Source: Nephrocerus scutellatus
Lineage: Eukaryota > Arthropoda > Insecta > Diptera > Pipunculidae
Direction: 5' to 3'
NCBI GenBank assembly: GCA_947095585.1
Contig: OX352763.1
Location: 40,164,010-40,228,009, forward strand
DNA length: 64,000 bases
The position numbers and the translations under genes are program-made. Under the pieces are notes generated by a model, which saw only the letters and a list, made by a program, of their open reading frames with translations, did no database searches and had not been told where the DNA came from. Position 1 is the stretch's first letter, and each line of letters begins with the position of its first letter. Shown here piece by piece: positions 52,947 to 64,000 of this stretch.

Positions 52947-54207
52947 CTGAAATGAATATACGCGTACGGCATAGTAAAAGCGAGAAAAGTTACTCAGTGT
53001 ACCCACCGAATATTTTTACAACATTTGCTTGTACCTTCTTGTACTTACTCCCGGTAACAATACTCGCTCGGTATGAAAAAAATGGCAGGCCTACCTATTT
53101 CGTTTATAAAGCAATTCGTTTTCACACAATTTCTCTCAATTGTCAAATTTCTGCACCGAATTTCTCACTTCACTTTAAACGTGACAACGTTTACTTACAA
53201 TGAACTGCGATATTCTGCTGTTCTTAACTATCATTCTATGTTCTGCACACAAACAAATCAATATTTTGAAAACAAAGAGCACAGCGTAGGCAATGGCAAC
53301 AACAGCAAATATCGATTTTTTATTGTTTTTATTTAATTTTATTTAATTTTTAAGTAAGTTTAGATACCTAGTTTTTAAAGCTACAATTTATGCTGTAGTT
53401 AGTTTTCCAAATCAAATCTTTTAATACAATTCAATTATTCAAGAAGCAAGCATCTATCAGAAGAATGTTGATTGATTCTCTTTATGCTATATAGCTTGAT
53501 TGTAAAGTTATTGACATTTAGTAATGTAAAATTATAAAAGAAAAGTTAAAGCGAGCAGAGCAGAGAACTAACAGAGACTGTACTATCAATACGACTGCAC
53601 ATGTTTATTGGATTCTCTTCATTCAATGTAACTTGATCGTAATGTTACAAGTATGTAATGTAGAAATGATTAAAGAAAAGTCAAAGGCAATAGTAGTCAT
53701 AGTTAACAAAGCGAGTAGAGCAGAGCACTGCATACTATTGCACATATTTGCCGTGGATTGTGTATTCCTGTTTTACATAAAAATGTAATTGACTTTAATT
53801 ACTAATGCAGTTCTGTTGTCAATTTGAACTCAAAGTAAAGTTATTAAAATTCCATGAGTGCATTACGAAGTGGTTATCGATGAATGTCGATTAATTATCA
53901 ATGTTCATTAATGAATAATGAACATCATCGCAATGATGATGTTATTAACACTTAGTAATATAGACTTGACATGATTAAAGAAATTTTTCTTCTATACTAA
54001 ATACTAAAAGAAGACAATTCTACCACTGGCTCCGTGGGTCTTCTTATGCATAATCATCATCATCACATCACACCATAAAATGAATAATAAATTGAAAATT
54101 AATAAGTGGATTTAAATGCTTATAACAATTTAATGTGAGGTGGATGCATTTGGCATATCACTGCCCAAGCATAATGATGCAGCTTCGGCGTTAGTAGTAG
54201 TAGTAAA
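52947..54207. repeat. Mixed dispersed repeats, no gene
   Basis: 52960-53070 is a copy of the outer-TIR family (AAGTTACTCAGTGTACCCAC, CGAATATTTTTAC; compare 39225). 53125-53310 (TTTCTGCACCGAATTTCTCA, ATGTTCTGCACACAAACAAA) has relatives at 54325-54380 and 57480-57580. 53450-54000 carries paired similar stretches (AAGTTAAAGCGAGCAGAGCA, AACAAAGCGAGTAGAGCAGA). Short ORFs here lack features. Confidence 0.45.
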
Positions 54208-54531
54208 AGTAAAGGGCCAACTATAATGGGCTGCAGTTGGCTTATTCTCACGACAAACCGAAAAAAAGCTTAGCTAATTTCACTAATTCTTTACTTTACC
54301 CATAATGAACTTTAGCAACTACTTGCATTTCACACAATTTCTCTCAATTGTCAACTTTCCGCACCGAATTTCTCACTTTACTGACACCTTGCATAATCCC
54401 ACGTAAGTTAACGAACATTTAACGAAACAGACCAAAATCTCATTATGGTCACAGCATACGAATTGCGTGTAATGATTCGTTCACATCAGCTAAATTAATC
54501 CAACTCAAGTCCATTATAGTTGGCCCTTAAG
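54208..54531. mobile_element. MITE with AGGGCCAACTATAATGG ends
   Basis: AAAGGGCCAACTATAATGGG at 54211 returns inverted at 54512-54530 (CCATTATAGTTGGCCCTTA). About 320 bp, with no coding frame. The target duplication is not clear. Confidence 0.65.
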
Positions 54532-54809
54532 AGCCGTCGTAAGAAAAATACACACAAATGCAATGGTACGAATACAATCTTTTGCTAACCAAAAGATCAG
54601 GTTAAAAAAGCTCGGCTTGTTCATTCGTTCTTTGACGAACTGGTTACGGTTAGCAAAATATAAGGTTAAAAAAGATCGACTCGTTCATTCGTTCATTTCT
54701 TTTCTCTCGTGTGTTTCGAACATCGAACATCGAACTAACCAACATATGATTTTTCATGAGTGGGAAAAAAGGGTTGCTACATTAAAACAACTGAAAATTA
54801 ATATTTGCT

Positions 54810-55893
54810 AAATTTTATGAAACTTGGGCCTCACAAATAAACACTGAAAAATCAGAAGCCATTACAATAATTGGTACAAAATCCAGCTATCGCAATGTCC
54901 GGAAAAATGCAGCTTCTTTACAAAAAAATAGTAATAGAATTAAAAACAAGAAACTAGTTAAATATTTGGGAGTGACTTTTGACCAAAAATATAACTTTTG
55001 TGGGCATGTTAAGGAAGTAACAAGAAAGGCAAAAGTAAAAGCAATTGTTTTTAACCAGGTACTGAAACCAACCAAAAAACTCTCTATTTACATTAAAAAA
55101 ATTATTTATAAACAAATAGTGCGGCCTACCTTGTCTTATGGTTTTCCAATTTGGCTTCAGACTTCCTCTGCGAACATGGAAAAAATTAGAATAACTGAAA
55201 GAAAATGCTTGAGACATGCTTGCAATCTCAACTACACAATTGACAATAAAACAACATCTAATAAAAAATTATATGATTTTGCGCAAATAAAGAGAATTGA
55301 TGGCTTCATGGTTAATTTGGGACTGAAATTCTTGAGAGGTGTAAATGTAAATTATTTAGATAACATTCTACTAAGTAGTTGTAATCCTCCACTTATAAGG
55401 AATTTTCCACACTATAAATACTTTCCACCATTTAAATTCCTAAACCTACACGAAAATAATTCTTTATATAATAATCAAAACTTATTAACTTTTTATAATA
55501 AGAAATTTCATGACAGAAATTTGGAAATTTATAATACTGCACAATTTATGTAAAGTAATTATCGATTTTACTAATGTAAATACCATATCCTTAATAAACA
55601 TACATTATCTGATGTAATTATTTTTAGCATGTAAGTTATTTTTAGGAACGGTTAAGATTGTAAATATTTTTTAAAAAAATCAAATGTAAATTGATATAAT
55701 ATGGTTTTAAAAATTTTCCATATTTAAAACTAAAAAATAAACTATAGTAACAAATATAAACATATTAAAATTGCAAAACAATAAAAATATATATTTGTGA
55801 TAAATAGTAAAACTACTATGCCAAATGCCTTATCTACTCTTTATTATAAATACTTTGTAAAACTGTAAATTTCCTTAAAATATAAATAAATAA
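54810..55893 (+). pseudogene. 5'-truncated LINE, RT thumb and C-terminus
   Basis: The open frame 54966-55553 encodes YLGVTFDQKYNF (start of thumb), VRPTLSYGFPIWLQTSS and ITERKCLRHACNLNY, then FHDRNLEIYN before the stop. About 150 bases upstream, INTEKSEAITIIGTKSSY reads in another frame. Downstream is a 3' UTR ending at the microsatellite tail. The part with the catalytic motifs is absent. Confidence 0.75.
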
Positions 55894-55927
55894 ATGAATT
55901 GAATTGAATTGAATTGAATTGAATTGA
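55894..55927 (+). repeat. (TTGAA)n tail of the truncated LINE
   Basis: Six or so TTGAA repeats directly after ATAAATAAATGAA. A short tandem tail of this kind marks the 3' end of several LINE families. Confidence 0.7.
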
Positions 55928-55934
55928 ATATTTG

Positions 55935-56195
55935 CTATATTGCTTTCAACCAAATTACAACAACAAACACATTGGATAGACCAGAAATGGTTTAGCGTTA
56001 ACCAAAAAAAAATTTTTGGTTAAGAAATATTTAACCAAATTTTTAGTTATAATTCCCACCACCAGAGTCGACTTTTAAAAATTATATATGGATAAGTTGG
56101 CAAACACATGAAACAAAATATTGGTTAGTTTTTGCTGTTGCTTTGATCAGCCGTTAACCACAAAAAATACCTAACTCATTTTGTTGAAATCAATA
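55935..56195. mobile_element. MITE with ATTGCTTTCAAC ends, second copy
   Basis: CTATATTGCTTTCAAC at 55936 and ATTTTGTTGAAATCAATATA at 56180 are near-inverse ends. The body (ACACATTGGATAGACCAGAA, GTTAGTTTTTGCTGTTGCTT) matches 33605-33868. Confidence 0.7.
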
Positions 56196-57654
56196 TATCA
56201 ATTGATTTACAACAGTTTAACATTATATAAGTTTCGATTCGCAATCACATGGCAAAATATTTTTGCACGTGTGGCATTTTTTATATGAGTATCAAACTGT
56301 TTAACACCAGAATCAGTAAAATTGTTTGCCAAAATTTTAAATTGTAATTTAAAACTAGTTTGGCACTTTTTATATATTGTATAAATAATTGTATGCAGAT
56401 TATAGTCCATTTTAAATACCTGCGTAATTTTTATTTCATTATATTATAAGCAGAAGCTTAAATTTTAAGGATTTTGGTCGAAAAAATTATTTTTGCAATC
56501 CATGTTTTTTGTATGCACAGAAAAATGTTTTGATTTATGTTTTGGGGTTTTAAAAAAAATATAGCAACCAAACTGAAAGTTATATTATATTGCAAATAAA
56601 TTGTTTTATATTTTAGATGTATAGAAGACTTGCTGAAAATGGTAAATAATGGAACTATTTCCTACCTGCAGACGGTATTGATTGTTTTTTTATTAACAAA
56701 TTACCAGCTTTTACTAAAAAACTTATTAAGGACAATAAACAAGGCAATAAAAAGACTGCCTCGATGACCTTTTTAGTCATATACTACATACAGGGAAATT
56801 CCAGGAATTCTTAATTGCTGTCAAAAGACAATATAAGCGAAGGAATCGACAGAAACCCAAAAACCAAAAAAAAAATTTTTTCAAGAAAACACCTCATGCA
56901 GTTGATTTTTTTTTTCAATTTATTATAATTTTAATATGAATATCTTTTTTTGTTTTAATTCTTCATATTATTTTATAGTATTTTAAAACGTTCTTATTAG
57001 ATCGCTGTATGTCTGTTTGCGTGCAATTTTGTAATTGATTTTAAACTAACTTCCCATTGAGCTAGAGACTTGAAACTATAAACATACCACAATTGGATGA
57101 ACATTGATAAGTCACAACAACAAAAAAACTCAACGGGAGTTTGCAGTTTGTTTCAGATCAAAGCAGACTAAACGTTTTAAATTAAAAAAGTTTTTTATTG
57201 GTTAACATTATAAGTTTTATTTAATAATAAAAATTCCTCATTGAAATTTTTAACAATAATAATATAATATAATACTAATATTCTAACACTATTTCGTCGT
57301 TTATTTTTCATTAATTCGTTAGTCATAACACATTGTCAGTTTCTATAAAACCAATCGACAGTCACGTCTGTTAATAACCTGGTTAAATAAAAGGTAAAAC
57401 TAACCTGGTTAATCTGGAAAAAAAAACAATTCGAACTTGGTTAGGAGATGAGAGAATGATTTTAAACTACATAATTTTGTAATGCGATAATCTACTGTTA
57501 TTAACTATCAATTAATGTTCTGCACACAAATAAATCAACATTGTGAAAACAAAGAGCAGCAGCGTAGGCAATGGCAAGGGTAGAATATACCAATAACGTT
57601 TGTAACTTGTAAGTGTTATGTGCCTCTATTTTTTCGTAAAACATACCAATAGGA
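56196..57654. other. AT-rich region, no gene
   Basis: The frame at 56207-56410 (minus) has no recognisable domain. 57480-57580 repeats a piece of 53200-53310. Nothing else is visible. Confidence 0.35.
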
Positions 57655-57990
57655 TTGTTTTATAACTTAACTTCGCGTGCCTGTGTGTTTGTTTGTTTTT
57701 CGTGGAACCTTGCGATAAATTTCTAACCCACTTCTTAAAGTCCGAATTTATTGAAACTTTGTATTTTCTGTGACAACACTTTCTATTAAAATTTGGAGCC
57801 CGTTGGCCGCGGTGCCCATAAAAGATTGTCTTCAAATCTCCAATGAAAACTTTTGTAAAAATTGTAAAAATTTGAAAGTGATCGGGCTATAGGGCCGAGG
57901 AGAGCCCATTTAAATTTCTTCAAAATTAGTTCGATTTTATTAAAAACTTTGCACACACGTGTATTTGCAATAATATTATTTACATGAAAA
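57655..57990 (-). repeat. Tandem-unit family copy, reverse orientation
   Basis: TAACTTCGCGTGCCTGTGTG is the terminus. Reversed units then follow (AAATTTGGAGCCCGTTGGCC, ATTAGTTCGATTTTATTAAA, CACACACGTGTATTTGC). Confidence 0.6.
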
Positions 57991-58272
57991 AAATTCATTT
58001 TTATTCTGAACATCACTGTATCCTGTTTCATGCATTTAATATACACAACAGTATTACATTTAACTTAAGGCCCGATTGTATGAACGAGGATAGAAAAAAT
58101 AAAATCCGAGAGTACAGATATATCTTTATCCGAGAATTTTATTTTTTTCGTATTGTATGAACAATTTAAAATATTTTTCTATCCTCGGTTTTGTAGCAAT
58201 TTTAGAGCAGTTTTTATTAGAGTGGTAACACTTTTTTCTCGTTTATGTTTGACAATCTGACAAAACTAATTA

Positions 58273-58432
58273 CAGCTGTATTTTATTTGAATCCGAATAA
58301 GGATTTCGAATGTCAAAACCAGCCAAAACCAGCCAAACAGCAGGTTTTCAAATTCCAAAGAAGGAATTCGACAGTGCAATTGTTGTTGTAATTCCTAATT
58401 CGAATTCAAATTAAATACAGCTTACATACATT
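58273..58432. mobile_element. AGCTG-type MITE
   Basis: AGCTGTATTTTATTTGAATC to TTCAAATTAAATACAGCT. It carries a duplicated AAAACCAGCC block relative to the other copies. Confidence 0.7.
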
Positions 58433-58753
58433 TGGATTTTGGATAGTGTCAAGTTTAATAAGTTAAAGCTTCATTTGTTTTTATTGGACACTGCTTCCGT
58501 TTTTTTACTTTTTACTATTTCCTTATAGTTTTCATAATTGAAAATACATTTTCGTATTCTTGTTTTTTCAATCGTTTATTATTTGACTCCATTTCATTAA
58601 ATTTTATCAACATAACATAAAAACAAACTGTGAACATTTGAAAACGTCAAAAAACCAACTACAACATTTTGTATCCTCGGTTTTATCCACCGAAAAGAGA
58701 AGATAGAAACAGAGGATAAAACAATCCATAGTTATATTTGCTCATTCATACAA

Positions 58754-58887
58754 TAGCTGCATTTTATTTGGCGAGCGAGTTCGGAATTCGAATGTCAAAA
58801 CCAGCCAAACAGCAGGTTTTCACAATTCCAAAGAAGGAATTCGACAGTGCAATTCTTGTTGTTCCACGGCAAATAAAATACGGCTAA
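58754..58887. mobile_element. AGCTG-type MITE
   Basis: TAGCTGCATTTTATTTGGCG to CGGCAAATAAAATACGGCTA, with the shared CAAAACCAGCCAAACAGCAG core. Confidence 0.7.
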
Positions 58888-58944
58888 TGCAAACGACGAT
58901 AAATCCGACGTTATATCGTCTATCCGCGTTCATACAATCGGGTC

Positions 58945-59800
58945 TAAACTTTATAAACACGTACTCCTTATTCCATGTAGAGTAAAACGTTGTCACGTCA
59001 AAACAGCCCATTGTCTAAAAATAATTTTTTTTTGCTAATCACTAACGCCATCTTAACGTTCAACTATACATTCGCTTAAAGTTAGCGCCATCATTAATTC
59101 TACAAAAAGTCCGAACCACCATGACGGCAACGACAGCTCCGAAAATATTCCGAAGTCCGCCATTTCTTCACGCGAAAGTGTGGTCGTGTTTCTCTCCGTG
59201 CTTTTTGAGTGATTTAAATAATCATTTATTTTATTTTTAATACCTCATATCTTTAATAGAATTTATACATAAATCTATCGTAATTGATTCAATAATATAT
59301 AAACAAACAATACTATATTTGCAGTTAAACATCTCATTTGCTAATAAATGTGTTCCTAAAAGGCAAAGACAAGAAAATTGCGAATGGAAAAAATGTGTTC
59401 TCTTTCTCCGAAGACGGTAGAGTCTCAACTTATGTTTGAATGAGTGGGAGTGCAAGAGTTTATTAAGTTAGTCATGGGCAAAAGCGAGAAGAAGAGCATT
59501 TAAAAAAAAACCAAAAAAAAACCAAACGCAGCAGTTGCACTGCCGCTGCAGCAGTAGAACCGTGGCCAAGCTCGAAGGAATCAAAATTTTTTTTTTCTTA
59601 TTTCATTCGCTATCGAAATTTAAAAATTATTTTGAAGGTTATAGAAGCTTGCATTAAAACATTAAACACTTGATAGACGCGTTGTTAATATTTAATTAGC
59701 AAAAAAAAGTTGCTCTAGAATAAGCTTTGAATTATAAGTGAAAACTAACCGGGCTACCAGCCAATAGCAAACACAGTGATCGTGAGGAGTCAGGAAAGAA
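58945..59800 (+). other. Upstream region and probable 5' UTR of Nup153
   Basis: About 59080-59220 has a higher GC content and could hold the promoter; no TATA box is evident. A run of AACCAAAAAAAAACCAAACG follows at about 59507. The start codon context is GAAAGAAATGTCG. Confidence 0.35.
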
Positions 59801-62800
59801 ATGTCGGATAATGAGAGTCATGGTAGTCCCACCAGGGGGGACCAGCATCAGAATAACGACGATGATGATGACGCTATGGCCAACAACGTAGGTTTTGATT
59901 TTTCAATCATCCCAGTCAGTCAGTTGAAAAATGTTTAATAATTTTTTCACATCTATTGTTATCAACTTACAGTCAATTATTGGGAAAGTAAAATCAAGAG
60001 TATCCAGTATATTTCCAAATTCTTTGTCCAAATGGTTTTCGCCCTCGACAAAGGATGTCAATATCAGCAGCCGCAACGGCAGCGTCAGACGTCGACGACG
60101 TTATGAGGACGATGATGTCGATCAGGATGATGTCGTCGATCAGGATGACGAGAACGTGATTGGAATTGATTGCAAACGGCGAAGAGGGAGATCAGCAGGG
60201 TTAGGTGGATACGCATCTAAAACTGACGATAATGATGTAGATAATTCCGATGATAGCAATAACAGTGAAGAGGATGTTGCTGGCAGAATTGTTGTCTCCG
60301 CCACAGTGCATCATCAACCGCCATCAAAACGTTCTCGCTTGAACGCAGATGTAAGTCTTTGAATATTGGTAAAGTACTTTGCCAGAAGATCTATACATTT
60401 TAAAATTATCCCTTACTTTATAGGATACAACAACAACAAATACTTACAATCGATATTCATTTCTTTCATCAACTCCAACTGTGTCGTCGTTGTCGCTGCT
60501 GACGGAAAGTAAAACAAGGGAAACAATTACTTCGCGTACTAGCCGTAATCGTAACAAATATTTAAATTTGTATGGTACACACACACAGAAGCAGCCAGCA
60601 TATAATTTTACATCCTCTAAAACGGTTGAAACAACTTCATCAAATTATAGGGCCTTTGGTAATCCTCCAGCTGCCTCTTCCAGTAAAAGCTTTGCTGGTG
60701 CAGATATTATTGATCTTGTTCCAGAGGAAGCTCTTGGTGACAGTGCATTCGATTATCAATCGAGAATAAGGTTTGTATATTGCGATTTACTTGATCCGTA
60801 TAATATGTAAGTTCTAGGATTTTTTTCGTACCAGAGTACATTATCAAAGCTGTGAAACCTCATAATTTTTGGGAAAAAACGTTACATTTGATATACAATA
60901 TGAATTTTTGATACGGATTTTTTAATCATTTTAATATAGACGGACGCCCATAGCCACTTCTAGTTTCCTTGCCAAATTTTCATCTTCGTCTTAACTCATG
61001 TAGAATGCTGATAAGGTCTTTGACGATTTGTATACAAACTATTTACTAGTACTAGTAATACAGTGGTGTTCAAAACGATGTTACCACTTATATGGGATTG
61101 ACTTTTATTTATTTATTTTTATTTTATATATACACAAGTCCAAATGAAGCTTCTGCACACCTTCGACCTGTACTCTTTGGTTCTCAATGCATGTTCGAAG
61201 TCTTCACCATACTGGCCATAGCTCGTTCACAAATTTCAGTAGGTATAGGTACCATATGGGTGGTAACATTTTTTTGGTCACCCCTTATTGTCACCGAATC
61301 TAGGAACCCACTTGCATCCTTCAAGGTGTTTGCATCCATAACATAAAAAGATCCAATTATTTATATTAAAAATGGTTAAAAATCCGTTTTTGTCGCTTTT
61401 AGGAAAATCAATAATTTTGCAGAATTACGTCCTTAAAGTGACGTATTAACAGTAACATGTTTTTTTTTTATCTTGTAAATTTAAAATCATGTATTTTTGT
61501 ATCAGCCAACAGCCATCAGTAGCGATGTGGTATGGCCCCCGGGAAACGTAGGGTATCTCTGTTAGTTAATCATACAAACAACTGATCGGAACCGCTTCAC
61601 TGCTCGCGTTCCAAATATCGGAATTGTATGGGGACCCCTCGACCCAGTCAGTCCGAATTTTTCAAACATCTGTGTAAAACTTCAACAAGCTATGATTTCT
61701 CTCGAATTTTAGCGGCACAAAAAGACACCTACATATGGATAATATATTTTATTTATTAGATAGTTAGTACATGCTTCGAGATGGTATCTTGAAATAATTA
61801 CTCTTATATGTTGCTGAGAAATTTATATTTCAATTCAATTCTTTTTAATTTTCAGTTCTCGGCGAAGTTTGAACATTCCGTCGACTAGTTCGGAATCATA
61901 CTCTTCTGGTTTGACAAATCTGAAACGCCAATCGCTGTCCAGTGTAAAGACAACTTTACCTTATGTGAGCCGTAAAAACAGTAATGCACTTGGTGCACTA
62001 CCAATGCGAACGTCGACGACCATTTATGAAATTGAAGATCGCGGCGAAGATACCGACGACAACCATAATGACAATGGTCAGCGGCAAGATAGCATTGTAA
62101 ACGCAACAGCGAAAGCTCGCAATGATAACGAAGATAATGAAGAAGAAGAAAATTGTGAAGATGAGAATGACAATGACGAGGAACAAGATGATGATGATGT
62201 TGTTGAAATACTCGATGACAACTTGACTAATACAAAAAAACGTAAAATCACTAATGGAAAATCAGCTGCAATGGGCGTTAGAGGAGGTGGGAGTCTTATG
62301 GGTGATACGGCGTCAGAAAGTAGTGACAGTTGTCGAGGTGCTTTTGGCATTAGACAAAAAGGTGGCCTCTTTAGGTCGGGCAAATCGACTGCTACAGGTA
62401 CCCGTAACAGCAGCTGTACATCATCTATGGGTAATGGTCTTAATTTTTACTCGCACCTTGAAGGGCGCAAATCCCTATTTTCAGAAAAGAATATGCGAAG
62501 CAATCTACTGAACAATTCAACACTCTCGCTGACAAGTCTCAATCGTCGTCATTTCAATTCTTCACTCTACGGCAGTACTTCTGCCCTAAGCGACAGTCGT
62601 CTGTTGAATACTTTATCACCATTTTACAAGGGTAAAACTACATATGGCGGCGCAGCGGCATACAATAAGTTTGCAAGTTCGAGAACCTCTTCCGCAGCAA
62701 TAAGAATTACTCCGACATTGATTCGGCCAACGTCAAGTCTATCGACGCTCTCTTCGTCGAACAATTCTCTAGCTCATCATGAATTCGGTGGTGGAGGCGG

Positions 62801-64000
62801 TGGTGTAACAACAATATCGAACACCGCAAAGCGTATCCTCGAGTTGATTAATGATTTTCCAACACCTTTGAACGATGCTAGGAAAATGGCCAGCAGCCTT
62901 AGGATGAACACCGCCAGCAAGATCCAACAGAATCGTTTCAGCGATGCAGACCTATCTGCATCGCGTTCTACTCGACTAATGAACGTTCGTTCGCCGTACA
63001 AGAGACCAGCTGTTATACTAAATCCAACAAATAGCATTAACAAACAGCAGTTGCCTCCAGTTAAGGAGCTGCAGGTGCCATCAATGTCACAATTGCTGCA
63101 AATGAAGAGGCTTCAGAGCACCACTGAGCGTTCTCGTCAAATTGCTAAAAGTCGTCCCTCGAACGTGGAGGAATACAAACTTCCACCAACGCACGACAAG
63201 GCGACATCCGCCACAGCGGTTAACAACAACAATAGTAATAATAACACCAACAAACACGTTAGTAAGATCAAAAACAAAATCACCAACACCGGTCGAGTAA
63301 GCAGTATTAAAGCAGCGGCAAACACTGTCGACGACGAGGAGGCTCCACTGCCTGCTAATCTTCCGACTATTGCGTTTCCATTTATGGCGTCGGTGCCGAA
63401 ATTCGATATTGATATTCCAAGCAGCAACAAGCAGACGGCCGTTGCAGTGGCAAAGAATGATTTTGTCGGCGACAACAGCAAGAGTAGCAGCCAAAGAGTT
63501 AAGCCATTTGCATTTGACTCGTCTACAGATAGCAAAAACAAAGATAACTCTTCATCAACATCGGGTAGGGTTAGCAAAGCCCCTTCAGCGATAACAAATT
63601 CGTTCAGTTTTGCTAGCGCCGGCGGATCTTCTACCGCATCAGCAGCAGTGGCAACCACATTTGCCTTTACCACATCATCGACCTCCGCAGGGGCACTGGC
63701 GGCACCTGCGTCAACGACTTTATCAAACTTTATATTCTCATCGCCATTAAGCTTACCAATACCCGATGCGATAATTTCGCCTATCAACGGTAGCTACTAC
63801 AAATTCAGTGCTCCAATTATTGTGGGAAATCAAGAGGTGTCGGAATCATCATCAGCTCCATACAAAAATACTTTAATCAGTATCATGCCTCCTACAACAG
63901 CAACAAGTGTACCTCAATTGAAGACTGGAAGTGTTTTGGATGCCTTGAAGAAACCATTCTGCAGCAACAGCAGCACTTCATCTAAAGCCACAACAACAAT
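59801..64000 (+). CDS. Nup153: Nucleoporin Nup153, 5' part (exons 1-4; continues past the window)
   Basis: Exons 59801-59887, 59973-60350, 60424-60770 and 61856 to the edge join in phase and give 984 complete codons plus a partial one. Introns are 85, 73 and 1085 nt. Nup153 is a nuclear-basket FG nucleoporin that anchors the basket and takes part in transport and chromatin contacts. After an acidic start (MSDNESHG) comes an amphipathic stretch (SIIGKVKSRVSSIFPNSLSK, residues 30-49), as in the membrane/pore-targeting N-terminus of the family. The Nup153 motif SNTAKRILELINDFPTPLND (starting near residue 590) matches the vertebrate T-A-x-R-I-L ... P-L-x-D-A-(K/R) pattern, followed by SPYKRPAV and, near residue 910, YYKFSAPIIVG. 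Acidic runs and poly-Ser/Asn tracts are abundant. The zinc fingers and FG-rich C-terminus would lie beyond 64000. Confidence 0.9.
60771..61855 (+). other. Intron 3 of Nup153 with repeat fragments
   Basis: Near 61069 CAGTGGTGTTCAAAACGATG and a TTACCACTTATATGGG block (61080) recur in approximate inverse near 61250 (ACCATATGGGTGGTAACATT), hinting at a small DNA-transposon relic. 61620-61700 (GGGGACCCCTCGACCCAG) resembles the repeat at about 43700. The 84-codon frame at 61092-61346 looks like chance. Confidence 0.5.

Larger units (their letters stand above)
58069..58944. mobile_element. DNA element with CCCGATTGTATGAACG ends, hosting two MITEs
   Basis: CCCGATTGTATGAACG at 58071 and its inverse CGTTCATACAATCGGG at 58927-58942 are perfect 16-bp ends. 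A sub-terminal TATCCTCGGTTTT block appears on both halves. Two AGCTG-type MITEs are nested inside. No transposase is visible. Confidence 0.65.

Noticed and set aside
61092..61346. 84-codon ORF inside Nup153 intron 3
   Set aside because: Lies within an intron, starts in low-complexity T-rich sequence and matches no family I know. Nearby inverted motifs suggest a transposon relic.

Overview
The window is eukaryotic, AT-rich and packed with transposable elements. It most likely comes from a fly (Diptera, probably Brachycera). Evidence: two zinc-finger genes with an N-terminal ZAD domain (a family greatly expanded in insects), 52-59 nt introns with GTAAGT-type donors, an arthropod-style Nup153, and many insect-type LINE, RTE, Tc1/mariner and hAT-like elements. 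The species is not identifiable from the sequence alone.

Host genes, left to right. (1) A large multi-exon plus-strand gene, exons at 7225-7512, 7578-7791, 7863-10179 and 19428-20634. It encodes at least 1341 residues of mostly disordered protein, is open at its 5' end, and is split by a 9.2 kb intron filled with repeats. (2) A 74-residue single-membrane-pass protein at 27610-27834, resembling a small accessory subunit of respiratory complex I. (3) A ZAD-C2H2 zinc-finger gene on the minus strand (28100-29329, three exons, 372 aa). (4) Intronless IntS4, an Integrator subunit (45326-48133). (5) A second ZAD-C2H2 gene on the minus strand (48272-49879), convergent with IntS4. Its last intron contains a tRNA-Thr(CGT) gene on the opposite strand, and its first exon carries an apparent frameshift. 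(6) The 5' part of Nup153 (59801 to the window end, four exons visible).

Between the genes lies layered repeat DNA: a 1.7 kb inverted repeat (170-1860); RT fragments (2.2-3.1, 5.2-5.8, 6.1-6.6, 12.4-15.0, 51.2 and 54.8-55.9 kb); a Tc1/mariner element with an internal deletion (3.4-4.35 kb); a nearly complete but dead RTE-like element (29949-33212); a nearly complete LINE with intact APE-RT-RNase H ORF (34288-39083); a tRNA-derived SINE (39805-40096); several MITE families; and a fold-back-like family built from roughly 118-bp tandem units (12-18, 50-53 and 57.7 kb). Several insertions have clear target-site duplications, so their order can be reconstructed.

I see no coherent new gene system. 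The most unusual items are the LINE whose 5'-truncated ORF1 is fused in frame to an ATG supplied by the hAT-like MITE it landed in; the fold-back family with minisatellite arms; the alternating-orientation 9-bp array at 22.9-23.4 kb; and the tRNA gene inside the antisense intron of the frameshifted ZAD gene.
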